A stretch of DNA of 64,000 nucleotides from Frigoribacterium sp. CFBP 13712 (GTDB taxonomy: Bacteria > Actinomycetota > Actinomycetes > Actinomycetales > Microbacteriaceae): positions 704,174 through 768,173 of the forward strand of contig NZ_JACYVH010000001.1 in assembly GCF_014842255.1 (NCBI RefSeq), written 5' to 3'. The translations under genes and the position numbers were made by a program. The notes under the pieces are model-generated. The model did no database searches and was not told the DNA's origin. It was given only the letters and a program-made list of their open reading frames with translations. Of the stretch, positions 33,313 to 41,767 are shown piece by piece. Each line of letters starts with the position of its first letter. Position 1 is the first letter of the stretch.

Positions 33313-33800
33313 GACCGGCCGTCGAGCCCCACGGTCTCCGCCGAGCCGTCGTACTCGCAGATGGACCGCACCTTGTCGGCCGAGGCGCTGCTCGTGTCGA
33401 AGCGGTAGGTCAGCCACTCCTTCGCCAGGCGGCGCATCAGCTCGACGCCGACGACGCGCTGACCCATGCAGAGCACCTGCGCGTCGTTCGACAGCACGCT
33501 GCGCTCGACGGAGAACGAGTCGTGCGCCGTGACGGCGCGGATGCCCGGCACCTTGTTCGCCGCGATCGCGACGCCGAGGCCGGTGCCGCAGATCAGGATG
33601 GCCCGGTCGGCCTCGCCCGCGGCCACCATGCGCGCCGCGTCGACGGCCACATGCGGGTAGGCGGTGCCACCGTCGGCGTCGACCCCGACGTCGACGACGC
33701 TCGCGACACCGGGGTTCGCGGCGAGATCCGCTTTCAGGATCTCCTTGTAGTCGAATCCGGCGTCGTCCGATCCGACGACGATGCGCAGCTGGTCAACCAT
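33309..33800 (-). CDS. derI: RpiB-like isomerase, probable D-erythrulose-4-phosphate isomerase
   Basis: A 163-residue RpiB/LacAB fold protein from ATG 33800 with AAAGG upstream. Motifs: [31 protein letters not shown], the catalytic-Cys loop [16 protein letters not shown] and [22 protein letters not shown]. Members convert ribose 5-phosphate or, in tetritol and apionate pathways (DerI/EryI), D-erythrulose 4-phosphate to D-erythrose 4-phosphate, which enters the pentose phosphate pathway. A 39-bp gap separates it from the kinase. Confidence 0.78.
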   Translation of the reverse strand: MVDQLRIVVGSDDAGFDYKEILKADLAANPGVASVVDVGVDADGGTAYPHVAVDAARMVAAGEADRAILICGTGLGVAIAANKVPGIRAVTAHDSFSVERSVLSNDAQVLCMGQRVVGVELMRRLAKEWLTYRFDTSSASADKVRSICEYDGSAETVGLDGRS

Positions 33801-33839
33801 GGTGATGCCTTTCGAGAGAGCGGAGGAGCGAGCGGGAGT

Positions 33840-35582
33840 TCAGGAGGCGCGGTGCGCGGAGGCGTGCTCGTCGAGCACCTGCGCGACGGTGCGGGTGATG
33901 AGACCGAGCGATGTCGCACCCGCGTCGGGCGTGCCGAGGCTCTTCTCGGCGTGCGGCCGGGCGCGGCCCATCTTCGGCAGCAGGTCGGCCGTGGCGGCGG
34001 CGGCCTCGACGGCCGTCTCGGCGGCGGCGGCCCAGGCGGTCGGCAGGTCGCCGCCCGCGTCGACGGCCGTGCGGAGGGCGGCGGAGAACGGCACGAGCAC
34101 GTCGACCATGGTCTTGTCGCCGACCGTCGCACCGAACTCGAGGATGGCGTCGGTCGCGGCCGCGACACCGGTGACGACGGAGTGCCGGGTGGGCGCGGCG
34201 TCGTCGGTGAGGGCGGCTCCGAGGCTGGCCAGCGCCGAACCCCAGAGGGCGCCCGAGGTGCCGCCGGCTCGGTCCGACCACGCGTCGCCGGCGAGATCGA
34301 GCAGCGTGCCCGCGCCCGCACCCCCGGCGAGGGCGACGTCGGCGGCCGCGACGGCCGCGGTGACGCCGCGCTGCATGCCGATGCCGTGATCGCCGTCGCC
34401 GGCCACGGCGTCGATGCGACCGAGCTCGTCGGCGTTGTCGTCGATCGCCGTCTTGACGGCGACGAGGGCGGCGTGGACGACCCGGGCGGCGGCCTGCGAC
34501 TCGGCCGAGGCCGGCGGGATCGATTCGGCCGCGAGGGCCTCGAGCTCGACCGGGTCGATGCGGTCGGCCGCCTCGATCGAGCCCTTCTTGTAGGCGGGTG
34601 CGTCGGCCGGCGCGGCCCAGAAGCCCTCGAGCTCGTCGTCCAGCCAGAACAGGGTCAGCGAGACGCCGGCCATGTCGAAGCTGGTGACGAGCTCGCCGAC
34701 CTCCGGCTCGACGACGACCAGGCCGGCGTCGCGCAGCAGCTGGTCGACCCGGGCGTAGACCACGAAGAGCTCTTCGTACTTGACCGAGCCGAGGCCGTTC
34801 AGGAGGACCGCGACCCGCTGGCCCCGCGCCTCCTCGACGCCCTCGGGCAGTTCGGCCAGCAGCGAGGTCACGAGCAGCTCGGCCAGCTCGTTCGCGGTGG
34901 GCACGTCGGTCTCGCCGATGCCGGGCTCGCCGTGGATCCCCATGCCGACGGCCATGCGACCCTCGGGGACGGTGAAGAGCGGTTCGGCGGCGCCCGGCAG
35001 CGAGCAGCCCGAGAAGGCCACCCCGAAGCTGCGGGTGCGCTCGTTCGCCTTCTCGGCGACCCGCACGACCTCGTCGAGCGGGTAGCCGGCGTCGGAGGCC
35101 GCGGCGGCGGTCTTGAAGACCGTCAGATCGCCGGCGATGCCGCGACGCCGGTGCTTCTCGGCGAGCGAGGCGCTCGAGATGTCGTCGGTGACGGCGACGG
35201 AACGGGTCTCGATCCCCTCGGCGACGAGCTTGGCCTGCGCCTGATCGAAGTTCAGCACGTCGCCCGCGTAGTTGCCGTAGCTGAGCAGCACGCCGCCGCC
35301 GGTGTGCGCCGAGCGCGCCACCGAGCGGACCTGCTGCCACGACGGCGAGGCGAAGAGGTTGCCGAGGGCCGCGCCGTGCGCCAGCCCCTGACCGACGAGT
35401 CCGCCGAAGGCCGGGTAGTGACCCGAGCCGCCCCCGACCACCAGGGCGACCCGGCCCGGCGCGCTGCGCGTCGCGCGCACCACGCCGCCGTGCACCCGGC
35501 GCACCCAGCGCTGGTTGGCCGCGACGAAGCCGTCGATCATCTCGTCGGCGAAGTCGCTCGGCTCGTTGAAGAGGCGGGTCAT
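33840..35582 (-). CDS. lerK: DhaK/DhaL-family kinase, probable L-erythrulose kinase
   Basis: A 580-residue ATP-dependent fusion of DhaK and DhaL. DhaK half (about 1-340): VALVVGGGSGHYPAFGGLVG, LLSYGNYAGDVLNF, FSGCSLPGAAEPLF and MGIHGEPGIG with the substrate-binding His region. DhaL half (about 375-570): AVAGDGDHGIGMQRG with Mg-binding Asp residues, and GGTSGALWGSAL. Such kinases phosphorylate dihydroxyacetone or erythrulose. The two downstream isomerases fit erythrulose 1-phosphate. The C-terminus HRAS-stop is encoded by a 14-mer variant (33841-33852), and another copy at 34824-34836 is read as VEEARG. Confidence 0.78.
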   Translation of the reverse strand: MTRLFNEPSDFADEMIDGFVAANQRWVRRVHGGVVRATRSAPGRVALVVGGGSGHYPAFGGLVGQGLAHGAALGNLFASPSWQQVRSVARSAHTGGGVLLSYGNYAGDVLNFDQAQAKLVAEGIETRSVAVTDDISSASLAEKHRRRGIAGDLTVFKTAAAASDAGYPLDEVVRVAEKANERTRSFGVAFSGCSLPGAAEPLFTVPEGRMAVGMGIHGEPGIGETDVPTANELAELLVTSLLAELPEGVEEARGQRVAVLLNGLGSVKYEELFVVYARVDQLLRDAGLVVVEPEVGELVTSFDMAGVSLTLFWLDDELEGFWAAPADAPAYKKGSIEAADRIDPVELEALAAESIPPASAESQAAARVVHAALVAVKTAIDDNADELGRIDAVAGDGDHGIGMQRGVTAAVAAADVALAGGAGAGTLLDLAGDAWSDRAGGTSGALWGSALASLGAALTDDAAPTRHSVVTGVAAATDAILEFGATVGDKTMVDVLVPFSAALRTAVDAGGDLPTAWAAAAETAVEAAAATADLLPKMGRARPHAEKSLGTPDAGATSLGLITRTVAQVLDEHASAHRAS

Positions 35583-36958
35583 CGCGGGGCCTCGGCGAGC
35601 TCGGCGTCGTCGGACGTCTCGGCGCCGGCGGGCTTCTTCAGCCGGCTCAGCACGGTCATCAGCACCGCCGACAGCAGCAGGAAGAATCCGACGATGAACA
35701 TCGGCACCTCGTAGTTGCCGGTCGCATCCGTGACGGCGCCCGTGATGTACGGGGCGCTGAACCCGGCGAGGTTGCCGATCGTGTTGATCAGCGCGATGCC
35801 CGCGGCGGCGGCCGCTCCGGTGAGGAACTGCGTCGGGAGCGTCCAGAAGTTCGGCAGCGCCGCGAAGATCGCCATGGCGGTGACCGCGATGACCGCGATC
35901 GTGGCGGCCGGCGAACCGGTGAACAGCGCGACGGGGATGCTCAGACCGCCGACGATGGCCGGGACGACGATGTGCCAGGTGCGGAGCCCACGGCGCGAGG
36001 CGTCACGCGACCAGAAGTACAGGGCGATCGCGGCGGGCACGTACGGGATGGCGGTGATGAAGCCGCGCTCGGTGACGCTGAACTCGGTGCCGAACTGCTC
36101 TTGGAACCCGCCGATGATCGTCGGCAGGAAGAACGCGAGGGCGTAGAGGCCGTACACGAAGCCGAAGTAGATGAACGCGAGCATCCAGACGCGACCGTTG
36201 CCGAACACCTTCAGGATGCTGGGGTGCTTGCCGGCTGCGGTCGACCCGGTCTTGCCGGCCGACTCCTTCTTCAGCGCCTCCGTCAGCCAGACCTGCTCGT
36301 CGCGGGTCAGCCACTTCGCGTCGGCGGGCTTGTCCTTCAGGTAGAACCAGGCGATGACGCCGATGACGATCGCGGGGATGGAGACGCCGAGGAACATGAA
36401 GCGCCAGCCCTCGAGACCGAGGATGCCGTCGTGGCTGATCAGCCAGCCGGCCAGCGGGGCGCCGATCACCGAGGTGAGGGGCTGCGCCAGGTAGAACAGC
36501 GCGAGGATCTTGCCGCGGTGTCGAGCGGGCACCCACAGGCTGAGGAACAGGATCGCGCCGGGGAAGAACCCGGCCTCCATCACACCGAGCAGGAACCGCA
36601 GCACGACGAGCTGCTCGTAGTTCTGCACCCAGGTGAAGAGCAGCGACACGATGCCCCACGAGACCATGATGCGGGCGAGCCAGCGGCGGGCGCCGAAGCG
36701 GTGCAGAGCGAGGTTGCTGGGCACCTCGAGCAGGATGTAGCCGATGAAGAACACGCCCGAGGCGAAGCCGAACTGAGCGGCCGAGAGGGCGAGGTCGGAC
36801 TCCATGCCGTTGGGGGCGGCGAAGCCGATGGCCGTGCGGTCGAGGTAGTTGATGAAGAACATCAACGCGACGAACGGCACCAGCCGGATGGCGACCTTGC
36901 GGATGGCGGACTTCTCGACGGCGCTCTGCGGCTCCGCCGAGCGGGTGGGGGTGTCCAC
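35579..36958 (-). CDS. MFS permease, ACS (anion:cation symporter) family
   Basis: A 459-residue, 12-helix transporter from ATG 36958 (AAAGGAG upstream), overlapping the kinase start. The ACS hallmark is VALMFFINYLDRTAIGFAAPNGM, followed by GFASGVFFIGYILLEVPSNLAL and RFLLGVMEAGFFPGAILFLS. ACS members carry sugar acids and other organic anions with protons. First gene of the catabolic operon, so it is the likely importer of the acid substrate (D-apionate by the proposed pathway). No apiose dehydrogenase or lactonase gene is present here, consistent with direct uptake of the acid. Confidence 0.82.
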   Translation of the reverse strand: MDTPTRSAEPQSAVEKSAIRKVAIRLVPFVALMFFINYLDRTAIGFAAPNGMESDLALSAAQFGFASGVFFIGYILLEVPSNLALHRFGARRWLARIMVSWGIVSLLFTWVQNYEQLVVLRFLLGVMEAGFFPGAILFLSLWVPARHRGKILALFYLAQPLTSVIGAPLAGWLISHDGILGLEGWRFMFLGVSIPAIVIGVIAWFYLKDKPADAKWLTRDEQVWLTEALKKESAGKTGSTAAGKHPSILKVFGNGRVWMLAFIYFGFVYGLYALAFFLPTIIGGFQEQFGTEFSVTERGFITAIPYVPAAIALYFWSRDASRRGLRTWHIVVPAIVGGLSIPVALFTGSPAATIAVIAVTAMAIFAALPNFWTLPTQFLTGAAAAAGIALINTIGNLAGFSAPYITGAVTDATGNYEVPMFIVGFFLLLSAVLMTVLSRLKKPAGAETSDDAELAEAPR

Positions 36959-37119
36959 ATCGACTCCTTTTATCTAACGACTCTGTTGGATGGACGCCGC
37001 CTGGCCCTGGGAGGCCCGCTTCGCGTACTCGAACATCGTGCCGTTTTCCGCTCGACTTGTCAACCGGTTGACCAATCACTGTCCACGACACGTGGCATAG
37101 CGGTCGGTAGGATTGCGCC
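36959..37119. promoter_or_regulatory. divergent promoter region with GntR-type operator
   Basis: Between the permease operon and the FadR-type regulator lies a perfect 14-bp palindrome GTCAACCGGTTGAC (37059-37072), 48 bp before the regulator start. A second, imperfect repeat ATCTAAC...GTTGGAT (about 36971-36991) lies near the permease ribosome-binding site. Both are placed to let the regulator repress operon and itself. Confidence 0.6.
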
Positions 37120-37869
37120 GTGCCCGCCTATCCCGACGACGACCCGACCTCGCTCCGGCTCGAGCTCGAACTCGTGCCCCGGGGAACGGCGGTCTCCGAG
37201 GTCGTGAAACAGCTGATCGGCCTGCTGACGGCGGGCGAGCTCGTGCCCGGTTCGCGCCTCCCTCCCGAACGCCAGCTCGCCGAGCGCATCGGCGTCGGCC
37301 GGTCGGCGGTGCGTGAGGCCCTCGCGGCGCTCGAGATCCTCGGCATCGTGACCGTCCGCCCCGGCTCGGGCACGTACCTGCGCGACAACACCTCCGAGCT
37401 GCTGCCGACCACGCTCAGCTGGGGCATGATGCTGAACGCCGCGCGCACCCGAGAGCTGATCGAGGTGCGCAGCGGCCTCGAGACCCAGGCGGCGACACTC
37501 GCGGCGACCCGGGTCGACGACGCCGACGTCGAGAAGCTGCGCGGCTTCGTCGACACGATGCGCGACAGCCGCGACGACCTCGACACGTTCCTGCAGGCCG
37601 ACATCCGGTTCCACCTGCAGATCGCCATCAGCGCCGACAACGTCGTGCTGCGCGATCTGCTGCAGAGCACGCGGTCGCTGCTGCGGCTCTGGGTCGAACG
37701 GGGGCTCCGCGACCGGGCTCAGGCCGAGGCTGCCTACCTCGAGCACCTCGACGTGTTCGAGGCCATCGCGGCCCGCGACCCCTCCGCCGCCGAGGCCGCG
37801 ATGCGACGGCACATGTCGACGGCCGGCGAGCGCGTCGGTCACGCCGACGTCGACGACCCCGCCTCCTGA
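37120..37869 (+). CDS. FadR-subfamily GntR regulator of the catabolic operon
   Basis: A 249-residue protein from GTG 37120 (GTAGGA upstream). N-terminal winged helix: LVPGSRLPPERQLAERIGVGRSAVREALAALEILGIVTVRPGSGTYL (start and end motifs of GntR HTH). C-terminal FCD effector domain with the metal ligands expected in DIRFHLQIA and HLDVFEAI and MRRHM. FCD regulators usually bind the pathway substrate or an intermediate acid. It is divergent from the transporter-kinase-isomerase operon and most likely represses it until the acid appears. It ends in PAS-stop. Confidence 0.85.
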   Translation: MPAYPDDDPTSLRLELELVPRGTAVSEVVKQLIGLLTAGELVPGSRLPPERQLAERIGVGRSAVREALAALEILGIVTVRPGSGTYLRDNTSELLPTTLSWGMMLNAARTRELIEVRSGLETQAATLAATRVDDADVEKLRGFVDTMRDSRDDLDTFLQADIRFHLQIAISADNVVLRDLLQSTRSLLRLWVERGLRDRAQAEAAYLEHLDVFEAIAARDPSAAEAAMRRHMSTAGERVGHADVDDPAS

Positions 37870-37993
37870 CCCCGCGCGGCCGAGCGTCCCCCCGCCCGCC
37901 CGGTACCGCGCCCGGTACCGCGCCCGCCGCCGACCGCCGCGACGAGTCGCCCGCTACCGCTACCGCGCCCGCGCCCGGATCCGCTACCGGCGG

Positions 37994-38596
37994 CTACAGC
38001 CAGCTGCGCTCGCGTGCCACCCGGGCGGCCCCGTGCCGCGACGAGCTGCCGGTCTTCTGCATCGCCGCCGACAGGTAGTTCCGCACCGTCCCCGACGCGA
38101 GGTGCAGGCGGGCGCTCATCTCGCGCACCGACAGCCCCTCCGCCGTCAGCCGCAGGGTGTCGAGCTCGCGCTCGGTGAGCGGGCAGTCGTCCATCATGGC
38201 GGCGGCCGAGATGTCGGCGTCGATGTACCGGCGCCCGCCGTGCACCTGCACGATGACCCGCTCGAGCTCGTCGGGGTCGATCGACTTCGGCACGAACCCG
38301 CGCACGCCGGCGCTCAGCGCCCGCCGCAGCACACCGGGTCGCGCGTGCCGGGTCAGCAGCACGACCGCCTGCTCGGGGCGACGGGCGAGGATCTCCGTCG
38401 CGGCGTCGATGCCGTCCATACCCGGCATCTCGAGGTCGAGCAGCACGACGTCGGGCTCGTGCTCGCCGGCGAGACGCACGGCCTCGGCCCCGTCGCCGGC
38501 CTGCGCGACGACCTCGATGCCGTCGCCGAGGTCGAGCAGCGCGGCGATCGACCGCCGCAGCAGCGTCTCGTCGTCGGCGAGCAGCACCCGGATCAT
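37994..38596 (-). CDS. NarL/LuxR-family response regulator
   Basis: A 200-residue protein from ATG 38596. Receiver domain: IRVLLADDETLLRRSIAALL, phosphorylation Asp in PDVVLLDLEMPGMDG, a Thr in VVLLTRH, Lys in GFVPKSIDPDE. Output LuxR HTH: LTERELDTLRLTAEGLSVREM, then SGTVRNYLSAAMQKTG. Its start overlaps the histidine kinase stop (ATGA). It probably binds the palindrome at 39831-39846 to control the divergent ABC exporter. Confidence 0.88.
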   Translation of the reverse strand: MIRVLLADDETLLRRSIAALLDLGDGIEVVAQAGDGAEAVRLAGEHEPDVVLLDLEMPGMDGIDAATEILARRPEQAVVLLTRHARPGVLRRALSAGVRGFVPKSIDPDELERVIVQVHGGRRYIDADISAAAMMDDCPLTERELDTLRLTAEGLSVREMSARLHLASGTVRNYLSAAMQKTGSSSRHGAARVARERSWL

Positions 38597-39774
38597 GCGC
38601 GCCCCCCGGTGGCGACGCCGGGCCCGGGGGCGAAGGAGGCGCGGGTCGCCCCCGCGAGACCGCCCGCTCCCGCCGACGCCGCCCTCGCCTCGAGTCGGAA
38701 CACCCCGTCGTGGTGGCTCGTGGTCACCGAGCCCCCGATCTCCGCGAAGCGCTCGCCGAGGCGGGCGAGTCCGCTGAGCAGACGCGGCGCCTCGCCGGCG
38801 CCGTCGTTCTCGACCACGACGGTGTCGTCTCGCAGTCGGATGGTCACGTGCTCGGCCTGGGCGTGGCGCAGCAGGTTCGTCGTCGCCTCGCGGACGGCGT
38901 GCCCGAAGAGGTCGTCGGCGGGGTGCCCGACGGGCGGGGCGCCGTCGACGACCAGGTCGATGCTCGCCGCCCGGATCAGCTCGGTCGAGTTGGCGAGCTC
39001 GCCGGCGAGGGTCAGGGTGCGCTGGCCGTAGGCGAGGCGCCGGGTCTCGGCGATGGTCTGCACGATCAGCTGCTCGGCCTCGCGGAGGTGGCGCCGCGCC
39101 TCGGCCGGGTCGCGGTCGAGCGTCTTGTCGGCGAGCTGCAGCTGGAGGCGGCTGACGTGCAGGGCCTGACCCTGGATGTCGTGCAGGTCCACCGAGAAGC
39201 GGTAGCGCTCTCGCACGACGGCCAGTTCGGCCGTCGTCTCGCGGGCGGCCTCGATCTCGAGGTACAGGTCGAATCCGTACCGGTTCAGGCGGTAGACGAG
39301 GTAGATCGCCGCCATCGTCACGACGACGACCGCGATCGAGACCGGCAGGACGACGGGTCGCGCGCCGGGGCCCGCGACGAGCAGCGGCGCCACCGCGACG
39401 CCCACGGCGGCGGCCAGCCACCGCCACGAGGTGAAGGGCGGGGTCGTGGTCACGAGACCGACCGAGACGCCGAAGAACAGCAGGAGCGTCAGGTTCTGCT
39501 CGGCGAGGTGGGCGGCCCACCAGAGCGCGGCGGACGACGCGAGAGACAGGGTCGCGAGCCACCACGGCGCCCCGCGCTCCCAGAAGACGGAGTGCGCCGC
39601 CACCGCGACCGAGACCGCGACGACGGCGACGACCAGCCAGGCCGGCGCCCCCTCGGTCGTCAGCGCCGCGACGTAGAAGACGGTCATGAACGCGACCAGC
39701 GCCACGAACGACCCGGTGACGTACCGCCGCATCCGCGTCAGCGCGGGCAGGCGGTCGGGGGTGCGGCGGGGCAT
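38593..39774 (-). CDS. NarL-type sensor histidine kinase
   Basis: A 393-residue membrane kinase from ATG 39774. Five to six helices occupy residues 15-165. The dimerisation domain is HisKA_3-like with the phosphoacceptor His in YRFSVDLHDIQGQALHVSRLQ (DLHD-I-Q pattern). The ATPase region has GHAVREATTNLLRHAQA (N box) and a G box less complete than usual. This resembles the DesK/LiaS-type kinases that sense membrane state or antibiotics and drive ABC-2 exporters. The C-terminal 25 residues are low complexity and contain a 14-mer variant (38633-38647). Confidence 0.86.
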   Translation of the reverse strand: MPRRTPDRLPALTRMRRYVTGSFVALVAFMTVFYVAALTTEGAPAWLVVAVVAVSVAVAAHSVFWERGAPWWLATLSLASSAALWWAAHLAEQNLTLLLFFGVSVGLVTTTPPFTSWRWLAAAVGVAVAPLLVAGPGARPVVLPVSIAVVVVTMAAIYLVYRLNRYGFDLYLEIEAARETTAELAVVRERYRFSVDLHDIQGQALHVSRLQLQLADKTLDRDPAEARRHLREAEQLIVQTIAETRRLAYGQRTLTLAGELANSTELIRAASIDLVVDGAPPVGHPADDLFGHAVREATTNLLRHAQAEHVTIRLRDDTVVVENDGAGEAPRLLSGLARLGERFAEIGGSVTTSHHDGVFRLEARAASAGAGGLAGATRASFAPGPGVATGGRA

Positions 39775-39830
39775 GCGTCCACGGTAGCGACAGCCCCCGA
39801 CACCCGTCAGCACGCGATGTCATGCCCCGA

Positions 39831-39846
39831 CGTGACGGATGTCACG
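39831..39846. promoter_or_regulatory. palindromic operator for the two-component regulator
   Basis: Perfect inverted repeat CGTGAC-GGAT-GTCACG, 60 bp upstream of the ABC ATPase start in the divergent region with the kinase. Inverted TGAC/GTCA half-sites with a 4-bp spacer are typical for NarL/DesR-type regulators. A direct GATGTCA repeat lies just upstream (39816). Confidence 0.6.
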
Positions 39847-39905
39847 CCGAGAGGGTGGCAGGTCGGCACTACCGGGCGCCCGCCCCTCCCGGCATCGTCG
39901 AGGTC

Positions 39906-40847
39906 ATGACGAACTCCACCGACACCACGCCCCGGCCCGCCGTGACGCACGACCCCCGTGACGGGTCGGACGTCGTGATCTCGACCAGCGGTCTGACCTG
40001 CACGTACGGCGACTTCACGGCCGTCGGCGGCGTCGACCTCACGGTGCGGCGCGGCGAGCTCTACGCCCTGCTCGGCACGAACGGCGCCGGCAAGACGACC
40101 ACCCTCGAGGTGCTCGAGGGCCACCGGGCGGCCGACGGCGGCACCGTCGAGGTGCTCGGAGGCGACCCGACCGACCGCTCCCGTACCCGACGCCGCCTCG
40201 GCATGATGCTGCAGGACAGCGGCCTGGCCCCCGAGCTCACGGTCCGCGAGAGCGTGCTGCTCACGGGGGCGATCTCGGGCCGCGACGACGACGTCGACCG
40301 CGTGCTGGGTCTCGTCGGCATCGACCACAAGGCGCGGTCGCGCGTCGCCCAGCTCTCGGGGGGCGAGCGCCGTCGCGTCGACTTCGCGGCCGCCGTCTGG
40401 GGCACCCCCGAGCTGGTCTTCCTCGACGAGCCGACGACGGGGCTCGACCCGGCGGCCCGCGACGCCCTCTGGGACGTCGTCACCGAGCTGCGGGAGGCGG
40501 GGGTCACCTTCGTGCTTACCACGCACTACCTCGAGGAGGCCGCCGACAACGCCGACCGCATCGGACTCATGCACGCGGGCACGATACGCCGCGAGGGCAC
40601 CGTGGCCGATCTCACCGCCGGCAGCACGACCAGCATCCGCTTCGTCGCCCCCGGCCCGCTCGACGAGCTCCCCCTGCGGGTCGCCCGCACCGAGAACGAC
40701 CTCGTCGTCGTCGAGACCGACTCGCCGCAGCGCGATCTCACCCGGCTGATGACCTGGGCGGCCGAGGCCGATCGGCGTCTGGAGCGGCTGACGGTGCACC
40801 AGTCGGGACTCGACGAGGTGTTCCGCGAGCTGAGCCGCGCCTCCTAG
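39906..40847 (+). CDS. ABC-2 exporter ATP-binding protein
   Basis: A 313-residue ATPase from ATG 39906. Walker A LLGTNGAGKTTTLEVLEGH, Q-loop MMLQDSGLAPELTV, signature QLSGGERRRVDFA, Walker B LVFLDEPTTGLDP and His-switch LTTHYLEEA are all present. A C-terminal ~90-residue accessory domain follows. It powers the membrane protein encoded next. The stop codon TAG is part of a 14-mer variant (40835-40848). Confidence 0.9.
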   Translation: MTNSTDTTPRPAVTHDPRDGSDVVISTSGLTCTYGDFTAVGGVDLTVRRGELYALLGTNGAGKTTTLEVLEGHRAADGGTVEVLGGDPTDRSRTRRRLGMMLQDSGLAPELTVRESVLLTGAISGRDDDVDRVLGLVGIDHKARSRVAQLSGGERRRVDFAAAVWGTPELVFLDEPTTGLDPAARDALWDVVTELREAGVTFVLTTHYLEEAADNADRIGLMHAGTIRREGTVADLTAGSTTSIRFVAPGPLDELPLRVARTENDLVVVETDSPQRDLTRLMTWAAEADRRLERLTVHQSGLDEVFRELSRAS

Positions 40848-40882
40848 GCCCCCTCCGACCGACCCTCCCGAAAGGACCCCTC

Positions 40883-41647
40883 ATGACCACCGCCACCACC
40901 GCCCGTCCGTCCGAGTCCCCGGCGACGCCGTCGCGTCGCTCGGGCCCGGTCGCCATCGCCGTCGCCGAGCTGCGGATGCTCGTCCGCAACCGCACCGTCG
41001 CGCTCTGCGCGCTGCTCCTGCCCCTCGCCTTCGGGGCGCTGACCTTCGCGTTCGGCTCGTACGGCACCGGGGGCATGCTGGCCGGCGTGCAGATCATCGG
41101 CATGCTCGGACTCGGCGTCTACGTCACGGCGACGACGACCCTCGCCGCCCGGCGGCAGTCGCTCCACCTCAAGCGGCTGCGCAGCGGCTCCGTCTCGGAC
41201 TCGGGCATCATCGGCGGACTCGTCCTGCCGATCGTGGCCGTCAGCCTCGCGCAGCTCGTCATCGTGCTCGGGGTGCTGGCCGTTCAAGAGCCCCCGGCCC
41301 ACCTCGGTCTGCTCGTCGTCGCCGTGCTCGTCGCCGAGGTGATGTTCGCCGCGTTCGCCCTCGCCACGGCCGGCTTCAGCACGTCGCCCGAGCACGCCCA
41401 GTACACGACCATGCCGATCTACCTCATCACCCTCGGCGTCGCCATCTGGTGGACGATCACCGGCGCCGACGACCTGCTCTGGCTCAAGCGGATCCTGCCG
41501 GGCGGTGGACTGATGGAGCTCATCGTCCTCGCCTGGAACGGCGGCGACCTCGGGCTGCTGCCGGTGCTGCTCGCCCCGACGCTGCTCTGGGCCGCCGTGG
41601 CCGTCGCGGCCGCCGTGCGCATGTTCCGCTGGGAGCCCCGCCGCTGA
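40883..41647 (+). CDS. ABC-2 type permease
   Basis: A 254-residue protein with six helices, 35 bp downstream of the ATPase and preceded by GAAAGGA. It has the ABC2 layout: cytoplasmic N-terminal helix (VAIAVAELRMLVRNRTVAL), six hydrophobic segments and a C-terminal IL-rich helix. With the ATPase it forms an exporter for a lipid, peptide or antibiotic, controlled by the divergent NarL-type system. Confidence 0.87.
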   Translation: MTTATTARPSESPATPSRRSGPVAIAVAELRMLVRNRTVALCALLLPLAFGALTFAFGSYGTGGMLAGVQIIGMLGLGVYVTATTTLAARRQSLHLKRLRSGSVSDSGIIGGLVLPIVAVSLAQLVIVLGVLAVQEPPAHLGLLVVAVLVAEVMFAAFALATAGFSTSPEHAQYTTMPIYLITLGVAIWWTITGADDLLWLKRILPGGGLMELIVLAWNGGDLGLLPVLLAPTLLWAAVAVAAAVRMFRWEPRR

Positions 41648-41672
41648 GCCCGCTCCCCGCTCCCCCGCGTCC

Positions 41673-41725
41673 GTGAGTCGAGACACGCCGCGCCGCCCCC
41701 GGGCCCGCGGCGTGTCGTGACTCAT
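41673..41725. terminator. imperfect inverted repeat, family A element
   Basis: Arms 41673-41692 and 41706-41725 pair with three mismatches and share the core ACACGCCGCG with the element at 30719-30784. Both copies lie between convergent genes. It could act as a terminator for the permease (plus) and cysE (minus). Confidence 0.7.
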
Positions 41726-41767
41726 CACCGAGCGCGGGCGGGGCAGGGCCAGGCGCGCGGCCCGGGC

